Positions 8,280 to 17,858 of a stretch of DNA of 64,000 nucleotides are shown here, piece by piece; within the stretch, counting starts at the first letter, position 1, and each line of letters opens with the position of its first letter. The notes under the pieces were generated by a model. That model was not told the DNA's origin, did no database searches, and saw nothing but the letters and a program-made list of their open reading frames with translations. Source of the DNA: Candidatus Melainabacteria bacterium (GTDB lineage: Bacteria; Cyanobacteriota; Vampirovibrionia; Gastranaerophilales; Gastranaerophilaceae); NCBI GenBank assembly GCA_003258795.1, contig QHMH01000005.1:127457-191456 (forward strand), given 5' to 3'. A program made the translations under genes and the position numbers.

Positions 8280-9110
8280 ATGCAGGTAAGTTCAATAAAC
8301 TTTGGAACGACAAGCCATGTTCAAAAAAACAACCATAACCTGCATCATGCACCCGAAGTTAAGCAACCAGATGCACCAACGAAGGTTAAAGCCGGTGTTC
8401 TTGCAACTACGATTTTAGGTGTTGCTGGTGGTGTTGCAATGTGCTTTAAAAGAAATGGGCACTCTATAAACCCAGTAAAAATTTTAAAAGATATCAAAAA
8501 TAGCGGGTTTGGAAAACTTGACTATGATTGGAAAAATGTTATAACAATTGCCACAAGTTCTGTTATTGGCGGACTTGCAGGTGGCGCAATATTTGATAAA
8601 AAGGAAAATATGAAGGCTAAAATTCGTGAAGCATCTATCCAAGTGCTTGCGAACATTTTAATTCCTTTAGGATGCGTTGCTGGTGGTACAAAATTTTATG
8701 ACAAAAAAATTCAAACACCTTTGCTAAAAAAACTAAAACAATTTACAAAAGACGGTAAAGTCAATACAAATGGCAAATTAGCAAACATGTTAAAGGTTGC
8801 AACTACGGCTCTATTATTGAGTACTGCAACTGTTGGCGGTAACAAAGTTACAAATATTATGAACGAAAAAATCTACAACATAAAAGATGACAGAAAAGTT
8901 AAAATTGCAGATTTTTCAGGTAACATTGATGACACTTGTCTTGCTATTACAACTGGATTTGGTGCTCAAAACATTGTTGGAAAAGTTGTAAGTCGTATTA
9001 TTCCAATAGCTCTTATGGTTTGTGGATATTCTACCGGCGTAGTTCAAGAATGGCCTGACGACATTAAAGAATCAAGAAAAGCTGACCCAACTAAACCTTT
9101 TAGATTATAG
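8280..9110 (+). CDS. Predicted membrane protein with N-terminal 'INFG' motif
   Basis: 276 aa with GGAGAAGGT immediately before the ATG. The N-terminus MQVSSINFGTTSH is not a signal peptide. Hydrophobic Gly/Ala-rich stretches are seen at about residues 40-60 (VLATTILGVAGGVAMCF), 97-110, 123-140, 170-188 and 240-255, so four to five membrane segments are likely. No enzymatic motif is visible. The short 'SINFG' motif near the start recurs in several unknown proteins of this window (47944, 58190, 32733). Function unknown; the protein type appears lineage-specific. Confidence 0.75.
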   Translation: MQVSSINFGTTSHVQKNNHNLHHAPEVKQPDAPTKVKAGVLATTILGVAGGVAMCFKRNGHSINPVKILKDIKNSGFGKLDYDWKNVITIATSSVIGGLAGGAIFDKKENMKAKIREASIQVLANILIPLGCVAGGTKFYDKKIQTPLLKKLKQFTKDGKVNTNGKLANMLKVATTALLLSTATVGGNKVTNIMNEKIYNIKDDRKVKIADFSGNIDDTCLAITTGFGAQNIVGKVVSRIIPIALMVCGYSTGVVQEWPDDIKESRKADPTKPFRL

Positions 9111-9121
9111 TCTGTTGTTCG

Positions 9122-9149
9122 TTGAAAAATTTTCTTGTTTGTTTATACT
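9122..9149 (+). promoter_or_regulatory. Sigma-70 promoter of proBA, leaderless type
   Basis: TTGAAA (9122-9127), a 16-bp spacer and TATACT (9144-9149) are followed by only six bases before the proB ATG at 9156, so the transcript should start at or next to the start codon. No Shine-Dalgarno is present. Confidence 0.65.
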
Positions 9150-9155
9150 CAAAGT

Positions 9156-10289
9156 ATGGATAGAGATAAATTTAAAGACGCAAAACGAATTGTAATAAAG
9201 TTTGGCACAAATGTTTTGACAAACGATGAAGGACAAATTTCGCTTCCACGAGTTTATTCCTTTATTGAAGATGTTCACAAGCTAAAAAAGCAAGGTAAAG
9301 AAATCATACTTGTAACATCTGGTGCTGTTGGACTTGGAAAAAAGAAGTTAGGAATAAAATCTACCGTTGCAATGAAGCAGGCTTGCGCAGCAATTGGGCA
9401 AAGCAAATTGATGTCTATTTATGAAGATGCGTTTGAACAATATAATCAAATTGTTGCTCAAATTCTTTTGGTTGAAGAAGATTTTTCTCAACGTATGCAA
9501 TATTTAAGCATTCAAACAACTCTGAATAAACTTTTGGAATTAGGAGTTATACCAATTATTAACCAAAACGACACCGTATCTCCTGTATGGCATGATGACA
9601 ATGACGAGCACGAAGCTTGTTTTGCAGACAATGATAAACTCTCTGCAATTGTTGCAAGTGCATTAAATGCTGATATGCTTGTTATACTATCCGATATTGA
9701 TGCACTTTACGATTCAAACCCTAAAGATAACCCTAATGCTAAACCAATTTATGAAGTTGAAGAGTTAACAGATAAGATTATCAGTTATGCCTCTGGAGTT
9801 TCTAATGCAGGAAGAGGCGGAATGAAAACAAAACTTGAAGCCGCAAAGCTTGTGACAAGATCTGGCGGAACTGTTGTAATAGCCTCTGGAATGATTCCTT
9901 CAGTTCTTTTAAAGATTTTCAATGGTGAAAGATTGGGAACACTATTTTTACCAAAGAAAAACGCCCTATCAGGTAAAAAACGTTGGATTGGTTATTCTAC
10001 AAATATTTATGCAAAACTCGTTGTTGATAATGGGGCAAAAAAAGCTATTTTGGAAAATGAAAAAAGCTTGTTACCTATCGGTGTTCTGAAAATTATAAAT
10101 GAATTTTCAAAAGGTGATGTTGTATCCCTTATTGACGAATCAATGAAAGAATTTGCAAGAGGAATAGTTAATTACAACTCAAACGACTGTAAAAAGATCA
10201 TCGGCAAACATTCTGACAATATGGAAAACCTTATAGGGCACAAAGGCTATGATGCTATAATTACGAGGGATAATATAACGGTTCTATAA
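9156..10289 (+). CDS. proB: Glutamate 5-kinase
   Basis: 377 aa from the ATG at 9156; an upstream in-frame TTG at 9135 overlaps the -10 promoter element and is rejected. It catalyses ATP-dependent phosphorylation of glutamate, the first step of proline synthesis. The amino-acid kinase domain shows IVIKFGTNVL, the LVTSGAVGLGKKKLG loop, INQNDTV, FADNDKLSAIVA and GRGGMKTKLEAA. A C-terminal PUA domain covers about the last 90 residues (KLVVDNGAKKAILENEKSLLPIGV onward). proA follows after 3 nt. Confidence 0.97.
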   Translation: MDRDKFKDAKRIVIKFGTNVLTNDEGQISLPRVYSFIEDVHKLKKQGKEIILVTSGAVGLGKKKLGIKSTVAMKQACAAIGQSKLMSIYEDAFEQYNQIVAQILLVEEDFSQRMQYLSIQTTLNKLLELGVIPIINQNDTVSPVWHDDNDEHEACFADNDKLSAIVASALNADMLVILSDIDALYDSNPKDNPNAKPIYEVEELTDKIISYASGVSNAGRGGMKTKLEAAKLVTRSGGTVVIASGMIPSVLLKIFNGERLGTLFLPKKNALSGKKRWIGYSTNIYAKLVVDNGAKKAILENEKSLLPIGVLKIINEFSKGDVVSLIDESMKEFARGIVNYNSNDCKKIIGKHSDNMENLIGHKGYDAIITRDNITVL

Positions 10290-10292
10290 TTT

Positions 10293-11525
10293 ATGGATAT
10301 TGAAATTTTAAAAAAACTTAAAGCTGCAAGCAAAAAAAATATCTCAATTGAAACAAGAAACAAAGTTTTACTGCATATTGCTGAAGAACTTGAAAAATCT
10401 GATGCCTTTGAGGCAAATAAAAGAGATTTAGAAAATGCAAAAAATTTGCTTGAAGAAGGTAAAATTTCAAAATCAGTTTACCATAGACTTGAATTAACAG
10501 AGAACAAATTCAAATCTATGATTGACGGACTTAAAGATTTAGTTAAACTTGAAGATCCTGTAAACAAAGTTCTATTAAGAAGAAAGCTTGATGATGACTT
10601 GACCTTATACAAGGTAAGCTGCCCAATCGGTGTTCTTGCCGTAATCTTTGAGGCACGCCCTGATGTAATTGTTCAGGTTGCAGGTCTTGCAATAAAATCC
10701 TCCAACGCACTAATTTTAAAAGGAGGAAAAGAGGTTCGAGAAACTAACACTGCAATTTTTTCTGCAATTATGAAAGCTATAAAATCCGTTGAAGATTTTC
10801 CACAAGATATGATTTATCAAATCTATACAAGAGATGAAGTAACTCAACTTTTAAATTCTGATGAATATATTGACTTAATAATTCCTCGTGGTGGTAAAAA
10901 TCTTGTAAAATATATAAAAGAAAACACAAAAATACCTGTTATGGGGCATGCAGACGGAATTTGTCATATCTTCGTCGACTCTTTTGCAGACTTTGAAAAA
11001 GCAAAAAGAATAATTATTGATGCTAAATGTCAATATCCAAGTGCTTGTAATTCAGTTGAAACTGTTTTAATACACAAAGATTTTTCACAAAAACAAGAAC
11101 TGATAAAAGCCTTAGAAGATGCTAATATAAAGATAAATACATCTCCAACCTCTTGGCAACATGAATATGGATCATTAGAGTTAAGTTTAAAGATTGTTGA
11201 CAATGTTGATGATGCAATAACGCATATAAACACTTATGGATCTGGTCATACAGACGCTATTGTGACCGAAAACAAAACAAATGCTGAAAAATTTCTTTCA
11301 CAAGTTGATTCAGCAGGAGTATATCATAATGCCTCTACAAGATTCGCTGATGGATACCGTTATGGGTTTGGTGCTGAGGTTGGCATTGCAACCGGAAAAA
11401 TTCATGCAAGAGGTCCGGTTGGTTTAGATGGGTTAACTATCTACAAATACAAACTTATTGGTTCTGGAAATATCGTAAAAGATTACGTCGATAACATTAA
11501 AACCTTTAAGCACGTTGATTTTTAA
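10293..11525 (+). CDS. proA: Glutamate-5-semialdehyde dehydrogenase
   Basis: 410 aa, standard length. It reduces gamma-glutamyl phosphate with NADPH, the second step of proline synthesis. Visible are the nucleotide-binding region (SCPIGVLAVIFEARPDVI), the IIPRGGKNLV loop, the catalytic cysteine in YPSACNSVETVL and the C-terminal FGAEVGIATGKIHARGPVGL. It starts 3 nt after the proB stop with no Shine-Dalgarno of its own, so translation is probably coupled. Its 3' end overlaps rimO by 4 nt, tail to tail, with no terminator between. Confidence 0.97.
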   Translation: MDIEILKKLKAASKKNISIETRNKVLLHIAEELEKSDAFEANKRDLENAKNLLEEGKISKSVYHRLELTENKFKSMIDGLKDLVKLEDPVNKVLLRRKLDDDLTLYKVSCPIGVLAVIFEARPDVIVQVAGLAIKSSNALILKGGKEVRETNTAIFSAIMKAIKSVEDFPQDMIYQIYTRDEVTQLLNSDEYIDLIIPRGGKNLVKYIKENTKIPVMGHADGICHIFVDSFADFEKAKRIIIDAKCQYPSACNSVETVLIHKDFSQKQELIKALEDANIKINTSPTSWQHEYGSLELSLKIVDNVDDAITHINTYGSGHTDAIVTENKTNAEKFLSQVDSAGVYHNASTRFADGYRYGFGAEVGIATGKIHARGPVGLDGLTIYKYKLIGSGNIVKDYVDNIKTFKHVDF

Positions 11526-12811
11526 ACTTCACCATACAAGTCATACTCATCAACCGATGTAATTTTAACTTGCTCAATATCTCCTGGAATTAGTTCTCTA
11601 TCAGTAGATATGTAAACTTGTCCATCGATTTCCGCTGCATCTCTTTGAGAACGTGCAATTGCAACACCATCATCTGTCATATATTCAACCATACAAGGTA
11701 TAGTTTTTCCAATGAATGTTTCATTTATTTCTTTTGAAATTCTTTGTTGCAATAACATTAGCCTTTTTTGACGTGCTAATTTTACCGATTTTTTAATTTG
11801 TGGTTTAAGAGAATAGGAATCTGTTCCCTTTTCTCTTGAATATGTAAATGCACCCATTCTGTCAAATCTAACTTTTTCCACAAAATTATAAAGATGCTCA
11901 AATTCTTCATCAGTTTCAGTCGGATAACCGGTAATCAAAGTTGTTCTCACTGTAACATTAGGAATCTTTTCACGTATTCTTTTAACAAGTTTTTCATAAT
12001 CTTCAACAGGTCTGTTCATAGCTTTCAAAACTCGTGGGTGTGAATGTTGAAGTGGGATATCGATATATTTAACAACTTTGTCAAGTTTTGCAATTGTTTC
12101 TAAAAGCTCATCTGTCATCATTGAAGGGTGAGTGTACATAATTCTTATCCAAGTTAAATCCTCAATATCATTTAGCTTTTTCAAAAGTTCTGGCAACATA
12201 GGCTTGTTATATAAGTCTATTCCATAATAAGTTGTATCCTGTGCAATAAGAACAATTTCGGATACACCTTTTTCAACCATACTTTTTGCTTCATTAACTA
12301 TATCTTCAATTTTTCTTGAAACATATTTTCCTCTCAATTTTGGAATGATACAGTACCCACAATTGTAATTACATCCATCAGCAATTTTTATAAAAGATGA
12401 TGCCCCAACTGTGATTTGTTGTCTTGAAATTTGTTCAGGATAAGTATATTCAGGAATTTTTGAAATACATTCCTTATACTCATCACTTTTTAATACTTCC
12501 AAAATTTCTTTAAAATCAGTAGTTCCAAGCATTGCCGAAATTTCTGGAATAGCTTCCTTAAGCTCATGCCTGTATTTTTGTGAAAGGCAACCAGTAACAA
12601 TAATTTTCTTTCCTCTTTGAGCAAGCTCAAGTATTGTATCAACTGATTCTTTTTCTGCATCATGAATAAACGAACACGTATTAACAATGACAACATCTGC
12701 CTTTGTATCATCTAATGTAATCTCATATCCGTTTTCAGCTAAATATCCTAACATCAATTCTGCATCTACAAGATTTTTAGGACATCCATGGTTTATAAGT
12801 GCAATCTTCAT
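11522..12811 (-). CDS. rimO: Ribosomal protein S12 methylthiotransferase RimO
   Basis: 429 aa. This radical SAM enzyme adds a methylthio group to an aspartate of ribosomal protein S12. The UPF0004 domain carries three cluster cysteines (GCPKN, NTCSF, TGCLSQ). The radical SAM motif is GCNYNCGYCIIPKLRGKYVSR, and the C-terminal TRAM domain begins around KTIPCMVEY. The start MKIALINHGCPKNLVDAELMLG is RimO-like rather than MiaB-like. A TATAAT and a GGAG lie upstream of the ATG. Confidence 0.93.
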   Translation of the reverse strand: MKIALINHGCPKNLVDAELMLGYLAENGYEITLDDTKADVVIVNTCSFIHDAEKESVDTILELAQRGKKIIVTGCLSQKYRHELKEAIPEISAMLGTTDFKEILEVLKSDEYKECISKIPEYTYPEQISRQQITVGASSFIKIADGCNYNCGYCIIPKLRGKYVSRKIEDIVNEAKSMVEKGVSEIVLIAQDTTYYGIDLYNKPMLPELLKKLNDIEDLTWIRIMYTHPSMMTDELLETIAKLDKVVKYIDIPLQHSHPRVLKAMNRPVEDYEKLVKRIREKIPNVTVRTTLITGYPTETDEEFEHLYNFVEKVRFDRMGAFTYSREKGTDSYSLKPQIKKSVKLARQKRLMLLQQRISKEINETFIGKTIPCMVEYMTDDGVAIARSQRDAAEIDGQVYISTDRELIPGDIEQVKITSVDEYDLYGEV

Positions 12812-12918
12812 AAAATTTTCTCCAAAAAAATTATACCCTAAACATATAATTGACCGACGGATTTTTTATATTGATGAAACAATATAATAATTTTGAGGTA
12901 AAAATAAGGGGGTAAAAA

Positions 12919-13059
12919 ATGGATAAATACATTTGTACTGTGTGTCGTTACGTATATGACCCAGCTGAAAACAATAATATTAAATTTGAGGATTTACCAG
13001 ACGATTATGTTTGTCCAATCTGTGGAGTAACTAAAGAAAATTTTGAAAAAGCTAATTAG
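12919..13059 (+). CDS. Rubredoxin
   Basis: 46 aa, MDKYICTVCRYVYDPAE...YVCPICGVTKENFEKAN, with the two iron-binding CxxC motifs (C6/C9 and C32/C35). It is a small cytoplasmic Fe(SCys)4 electron carrier, somewhat shorter than the usual 52-54 aa because the central loop is reduced. GGGGG lies 6 nt upstream of the ATG and a TATAAT-like box lies near 12883-12895. Its stop codon overlaps the tail of the convergent glycosyltransferase by 8 nt. The nitroreductase and other redox proteins of the window are possible partners, but this is inference. Confidence 0.93.
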   Translation: MDKYICTVCRYVYDPAENNNIKFEDLPDDYVCPICGVTKENFEKAN

Positions 13060-13741
13060 TAAAAGCTCTTATATACCATTTAAGATAACGGGGAAGCCAT
13101 TTAATAAGTTTAAATCGGCTTTCTCCTTTTTTTCTATCATACCAAGATGTTGGAACTTCATTTATTCGAGCTTTTGACAAATGAGCCTTGACAACAAGTT
13201 CAATCCCTAATTCAAAGCCTCCACTACTTTCAATATTTTGTTTTCTCAAAAAATCTTTTTTATATAACTTGAAACTATTTGTTGCATCATGAACTGGAAC
13301 TTTTGCAAAATAATGCAATGTCAAACCTGCTACTTTTGACATTAGACCTTTTATGAAAGGTCCTCCAATCTGTTTTCCCCCTTTCATGTATCTTGATGCA
13401 CAAACTATGTCAGAATTATTTTTTTCAGCCATTTCATACATATCATTTATTACATAAGGGGGGTCGCATAAATCCGCCATCGTAACAACTGCATATTTTG
13501 TATCAGTTGTTTCAAGTCCAAATTTTATTGCGTTCAATACCCCTTTTCCATAACCATTTTTAACGAGTTTAATATTCTCCCCTAAATCGTAACCTTTTAA
13601 AGCATCAAGAGTATTATCCTCATCAAAGTCATAAATAATTTTTACAATATATGGAAATTTAAGTTCTGATTTTATTCTATCGAGGGCTATTTTTATATTT
13701 TCACCCTCACAGTATACTGGCATGATAATTGTAATATCCAT
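13052..13741 (-). CDS. Family 2 glycosyltransferase (dolichol-phosphate mannosyltransferase-like)
   Basis: 229 aa. GT-A features are ITIIMPVYCEGENI at the N-terminus, the VTMADLCDPP motif in the position of the metal-binding DxD-like loop, and SRYMKGGKQIGGP, as in DPM1-type enzymes. No C-terminal membrane anchor is seen, so it is probably a soluble or peripheral enzyme that transfers a sugar to a lipid phosphate. Start and upstream stop overlap (TAATG), so it is translationally coupled to the epimerase. It is the last gene of the three-gene nucleotide-sugar operon. Confidence 0.87.
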   Translation of the reverse strand: MDITIIMPVYCEGENIKIALDRIKSELKFPYIVKIIYDFDEDNTLDALKGYDLGENIKLVKNGYGKGVLNAIKFGLETTDTKYAVVTMADLCDPPYVINDMYEMAEKNNSDIVCASRYMKGGKQIGGPFIKGLMSKVAGLTLHYFAKVPVHDATNSFKLYKKDFLRKQNIESSGGFELGIELVVKAHLSKARINEVPTSWYDRKKGESRFKLIKWLPRYLKWYIRAFTN

Positions 13742-14760
13742 TAAATTCCACCTGTCTTTATTTGCTCTTTAATCCATGGAATTACTTCATCCAAAACCTC
13801 ATCAAGAGTTGTATCTGCACTGAAACCTAAAAGTTTTTTCGCTTTGTCTACACTTGGTACACGTTTTTGCACATCATATTTAAAAGGTTCATCACTCACA
13901 TAATCAAATGGAGTATCTGGATTTATTTTTTTCCAAATCAATTGTGCAAGCTCTAAAACAGTGGTTGAGGTTGCAACAGAAAGATTAAAATCCTCATTTA
14001 TTGCCTCTTCTTTTTCTATACATAGTCTTATACCCCTTGCAAGATCTCCTGCATAGGTGTAATGTCTAATTTGATTTCCAGCCCCTAATATATGTAATGG
14101 ATTTTGTCCTTTTAAAACTTTTTGTACTAAATCAGGAACAACGTGGCTCATCGCAAGTTTAACATTACCAGATAAAATTTCCTTATCACACAATGCACGT
14201 TTTTCACCTGTTCCAACGCAATTGAAAGGTCTAATTATAGTATAAGGTAATTTATATTGTTCATAAGCGCCTTTGCAAAAATATTCACACGCCAATTTTT
14301 GAAAACCGTAAGTTGACATTGGCGGTGGAATTACTTTTTCGTCACCTTCTTTAGAAGGATAGATATTGGTTGATTCAAAAACCATACTTGAAGATAAAAC
14401 ATTTATTTTCTTTAGTTTTCCATATTTGAAAGCATTTATTGCTGCATCAAATGTAGAAGCAATAATTCTTTCATTTTCTGCTAACAAATCATATGCACAC
14501 TCGTGAAAATAAGAAATTCCTCCAATCATGGCAGCACAAGCTAAAATGCTGTCACAATCTTTACTCAATTCCTTCATCAACTCAACATCTTTTGCATCAC
14601 CCTCTATAAAATGATAATTTGGATGGTTATCATAACTTTTTTTAACCTTGCCATACTTAGAGTAATTATCTATTCCAACTACAATATGTCCATTAGAGAG
14701 CAACTCTTCAACCACATACCCACAAATAAATCCGGCAGAACCTGTTACTAATATTTTCAT
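13741..14760 (-). CDS. NAD-dependent nucleotide-sugar epimerase/dehydratase
   Basis: 339 aa from the ATG at 14760 (GGAG nearby); a TTG five codons upstream would overlap the preceding stop and is less likely. It belongs to the extended SDR family, with the Rossmann motif GSAGFICG near the N-terminus, LSSSMVFE and the catalytic YGFQK (YxxxK). RPFNCVGTGEK and the DLARGI region are typical of sugar epimerases. Substrate uncertain (UDP- or GDP-sugar). It sits between a nucleotide-sugar dehydrogenase and a glycosyltransferase, so it probably makes the activated sugar used by its neighbour. Confidence 0.88.
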   Translation of the reverse strand: MKILVTGSAGFICGYVVEELLSNGHIVVGIDNYSKYGKVKKSYDNHPNYHFIEGDAKDVELMKELSKDCDSILACAAMIGGISYFHECAYDLLAENERIIASTFDAAINAFKYGKLKKINVLSSSMVFESTNIYPSKEGDEKVIPPPMSTYGFQKLACEYFCKGAYEQYKLPYTIIRPFNCVGTGEKRALCDKEILSGNVKLAMSHVVPDLVQKVLKGQNPLHILGAGNQIRHYTYAGDLARGIRLCIEKEEAINEDFNLSVATSTTVLELAQLIWKKINPDTPFDYVSDEPFKYDVQKRVPSVDKAKKLLGFSADTTLDEVLDEVIPWIKEQIKTGGI

Positions 14761-14765
14761 ATTAC

Positions 14766-15926
14766 CTATCTCCAAACATTGTAGCAGTCAACAAAAGGAA
14801 TTTCAGGTTTAATTGACAAATATTCCTTGTGAGGAACTCCTAAAATCACGCCATCAGCTTCTTTTAGTGCAGTTTTGTAATCAATTGTATTTTTGTCATA
14901 GACATCTGATACAATAACGTGGGCAAGCTTAAACTCCAATTCTTTTATAATTTTAAAAGATAAACTTTCTCTCGTATCATCATTATCAGGCTTAAATGAT
15001 AGTCCTAAAAGCGCAATTTTTTTATTCTTTAAAGTTTTCATTTTTTGTTCAAGGCAACTAACAAGAAAGTTTGGTAAACCTTCATTAACAAGCATTGCTG
15101 ATTGACCTAAAAAGAATTGATTTTTTGAAAAAGCACTTAACTGCATCGTATCCTTAAAAAGACAAGGACCTGCGGCTAAACCTGCTCTCGCAAAGTGTTG
15201 TGCTCGTGGATAATCATCTCTCATCGCATTATAAATTTTGTAAAAATCCAAGCCTTCTTTTTCTGTCATCATATAAAACTGGTTTGCGATTGCAAATTCA
15301 AGATATCTCCAAGCATTCGTCATCAACTTTGCCAACTCAGCCTCTTTAACATCAAGACATATAACTTTTGGTGCAATTTTTGAAAACAACTTTTTAGCCT
15401 CTAACAAAGCTCCTTCACTCGTTGCTGATACAATTTGAGGAAGATTATAAATTTCTTCAATGCCTCTTCCTTGTAAAATTCTCTCTGGACAAAATGCAAG
15501 TTTTGATTTTCCGAATTTTTCTTTCAACAAGTTATCCACAATTTCTGTACAATTAGGATAAATAGTACTTCTTAAAATGACTAATTGATTTTCATTCATA
15601 TAAGGCAAATACTGTTTTACCACATTTAAAACTTCTTTAATTTTAGGATTGTGATGTTCATCTACTGGTGTACCAGTAACAAAAACCACTATTTCTGCAT
15701 CCTTTACAACATTGCAATCAGTTGTTGCAAAAAGATTTTTTCCAGAATGCTTTTCAAGTAACTCTTCTGCACCTTCTTCTAAAAATGGTAATTTTTTTGA
15801 GTTAATCAAATCAACAGATTTTTGTGAAATATCGAGAAGCACAACTTCAAAACCTTTTCCAGCAAATGCAAGCCCCAAAGGAATTCCGACATGTCCACAT
15901 CCACCAATTATACAAATTTTATTCAT
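14766..15926 (-). CDS. Nucleotide-sugar dehydrogenase (UDP-glucose/UDP-ManNAc dehydrogenase family)
   Basis: 386 aa, slightly shorter than the usual 400-440. The N-terminal Rossmann motif GGCGHVGIPLG is followed by VFVTGTPVDEHHNP, CPERILQGRGIEE (WecC/UGD signature), LMTNAWRYLEFAIANQF and the catalytic-cysteine segment AAGPCLFKDT. The C-terminal NAD/UDP domain contains LLGLSFKPDNDDTRES. It oxidises C6 of a nucleotide sugar to the uronic acid with 2 NAD+. First gene of the three-gene polysaccharide operon, divergent from dnaG. Confidence 0.93.
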   Translation of the reverse strand: MNKICIIGGCGHVGIPLGLAFAGKGFEVVLLDISQKSVDLINSKKLPFLEEGAEELLEKHSGKNLFATTDCNVVKDAEIVVFVTGTPVDEHHNPKIKEVLNVVKQYLPYMNENQLVILRSTIYPNCTEIVDNLLKEKFGKSKLAFCPERILQGRGIEEIYNLPQIVSATSEGALLEAKKLFSKIAPKVICLDVKEAELAKLMTNAWRYLEFAIANQFYMMTEKEGLDFYKIYNAMRDDYPRAQHFARAGLAAGPCLFKDTMQLSAFSKNQFFLGQSAMLVNEGLPNFLVSCLEQKMKTLKNKKIALLGLSFKPDNDDTRESLSFKIIKELEFKLAHVIVSDVYDKNTIDYKTALKEADGVILGVPHKEYLSIKPEIPFVDCYNVWR

Positions 15927-16010
15927 AACTTTTATCCATATTTGAAAAATTTAAAGCAATTAAATTATATATCAAAAAATATTGATGTTAAAATATTATT
16001 GAGGAAGTAT

Positions 16011-17858
16011 ATGAACAACGATATCATCTCAAAAATTAAAGACAGATTAGATATTCTTGAAGTAGTATCCAAAGACGTTATTCTAAAGAAATCTGGAAAT
16101 AACTATTGGGGTCTTTGTCCTTTTCACAAAGAAAAAACTCCGTCGTTCTCTGTAAATCCAACAAAAGGTATTTATAAATGCTTTGGTTGCGGTGAAGGGG
16201 GAGATGCACTTTCATATCTTTTAAAAACAAAAGGTGTATCTTTTTGGGAATTGATTGAAGAATTGGCTGAGGAATTTAAAATAGAACTTCCAAAATCAAC
16301 ACACAAAAAGAATTACAAAGAAGAAAAAGACAAAATGATTAAAGCCTGCACAGCTGCTGCTGACTTTTTTCAAGAAAATCTTTATTCAGACAATTCAAAA
16401 AAAGTGTTAGAATACCTCTCCAATAGAGGCATTAACGATGATATTATTGCAAATTATGGACTTGGTTTCGCACCAAAAGAACCAGCAAAACTTTACAACT
16501 ATCTGAAAGATAAATTTTCTAATGATATTTTAGAAAAAGCAGGACTTACTTTAAAAAGTCCAAAATACGAATATTATGATAGGTTTAGAAATAGAATTAC
16601 CATACCAATCCATGATGAGGATGGTGACATTGTTGCATTTGGTGCAAGAGCAATAGAAGAAGGGCAAAACCCAAAATATTTGAACTCTCCAGATACTTTG
16701 ATTTACAACAAAAGTAAACTTTTATATGGGTTATATTTTGCAAAAGAGGAAGTAAAAAAACAAGATAGCATAATAATTATGGAAGGATATTTTGACGTAA
16801 TCTCTGCACAAGCACACGGAGTAAAAAATTGCGTTGCATCTTGTGGAACATCTCTAACTCAAGACCACATTAAACTTATTTCTCGCTATACAAAATCCAG
16901 AAAAATTTATTTGTCCTTTGACACAGATAACGCCGGTTTGAAAGCAACAACAAGAGGTGCTGGAGTTATTAAAGAGGCATTTACCGGACTTGGGGAAATA
17001 AAGCAGTTTGATGAAAACTTTTCTGAAGTTTCTAACGATAAATATATATCTGAAATTAGAGTAATATCTCCACCTCAAGGAAAAGACCCTGACGAATTTA
17101 TTAGAACTGTGGGCAAAGATGAATACATGAAATATCTTGAACATGCACCTCTGCTCATAGATTTTCAGATAAATGGAGTTTTAAAAAATTGCAAAAACAA
17201 TTCTACTCCAATAGAAAAATCAAATGCAGTAAAAGAGATTATTCCTATTTTACTTGAAGTAAAAAACAAAATTATTCGTTCAGAATACATCAAAACTATT
17301 GCCTCAAGCCTTGCCATAGATGAAAAATCACTATATGCGGAAGTGGAAAATTCTGATAAGGCTTTTGATAATGGAATAAGTGTAAAAAATCCAATTGTAA
17401 CAAAATCTTCAAATTTACTCGAAAAAACGCAAAAAAATTTATTGAGCCTCTATTTAGTAAATGTAAATCCACTTGGGCTACAAGAATTATCCGAACAAAT
17501 TAGTAAAGTGGAATTTCAAAATAGTTTAAAAATTGTAAAAGATACAATTGACAAACTTATATGTACGATAAATAATGGGAAAGTTCTTGCAGAAAGATTA
17601 TACGTAGAGTTTGCAGAACAGGAAGAATTAAAGGAAATAGTAACAGATTTAATATGTATATCGGAAGCATTTGATAATTTAGCCCCAAAAGACTTTCAAT
17701 CAGCGATAACAGAAAGTTTGTCAAAGATTGAAAGACTTCGTCGTGAAGAAGAACGCAAGCAGATGAAACAAATTTATGAAAGCGTTAACGACAACGAAAC
17801 AGAATCCTTCAAAGTTCAAGTGCAACTTCGAGATAAACAGAACAGTTGGAGAAAATAA
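16011..17858 (+). CDS. dnaG: DNA primase
   Basis: 615 aa from the ATG at 16011, with GAGGAAG just upstream; the frame is open further 5' but that part has no matching domain. It makes RNA primers for replication. The N-terminal zinc ribbon has C36, H39, C57 and C60 (CPFHKEKTPSF...YKCFGCGEGG). The catalytic core has the Toprim EGYFD (IIIMEGYFDVISA) and FDTDNAG motifs and RIRGAR-like RNRITIPI. The C-terminal helicase-binding domain is divergent. Its stop overlaps the rpoD start by 1 nt, an order reminiscent of the rpsU-dnaG-rpoD macromolecular synthesis operon. Confidence 0.97.
   Translation: MNNDIISKIKDRLDILEVVSKDVILKKSGNNYWGLCPFHKEKTPSFSVNPTKGIYKCFGCGEGGDALSYLLKTKGVSFWELIEELAEEFKIELPKSTHKKNYKEEKDKMIKACTAAADFFQENLYSDNSKKVLEYLSNRGINDDIIANYGLGFAPKEPAKLYNYLKDKFSNDILEKAGLTLKSPKYEYYDRFRNRITIPIHDEDGDIVAFGARAIEEGQNPKYLNSPDTLIYNKSKLLYGLYFAKEEVKKQDSIIIMEGYFDVISAQAHGVKNCVASCGTSLTQDHIKLISRYTKSRKIYLSFDTDNAGLKATTRGAGVIKEAFTGLGEIKQFDENFSEVSNDKYISEIRVISPPQGKDPDEFIRTVGKDEYMKYLEHAPLLIDFQINGVLKNCKNNSTPIEKSNAVKEIIPILLEVKNKIIRSEYIKTIASSLAIDEKSLYAEVENSDKAFDNGISVKNPIVTKSSNLLEKTQKNLLSLYLVNVNPLGLQELSEQISKVEFQNSLKIVKDTIDKLICTINNGKVLAERLYVEFAEQEELKEIVTDLICISEAFDNLAPKDFQSAITESLSKIERLRREEERKQMKQIYESVNDNETESFKVQVQLRDKQNSWRK

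Noticed and set aside
15891..16010. 40-residue N-terminal extension of DNA primase
   Set aside because: It runs antisense over the dehydrogenase start and has no match to primase; the ATG at 16011 has a good GAGGAAG site.
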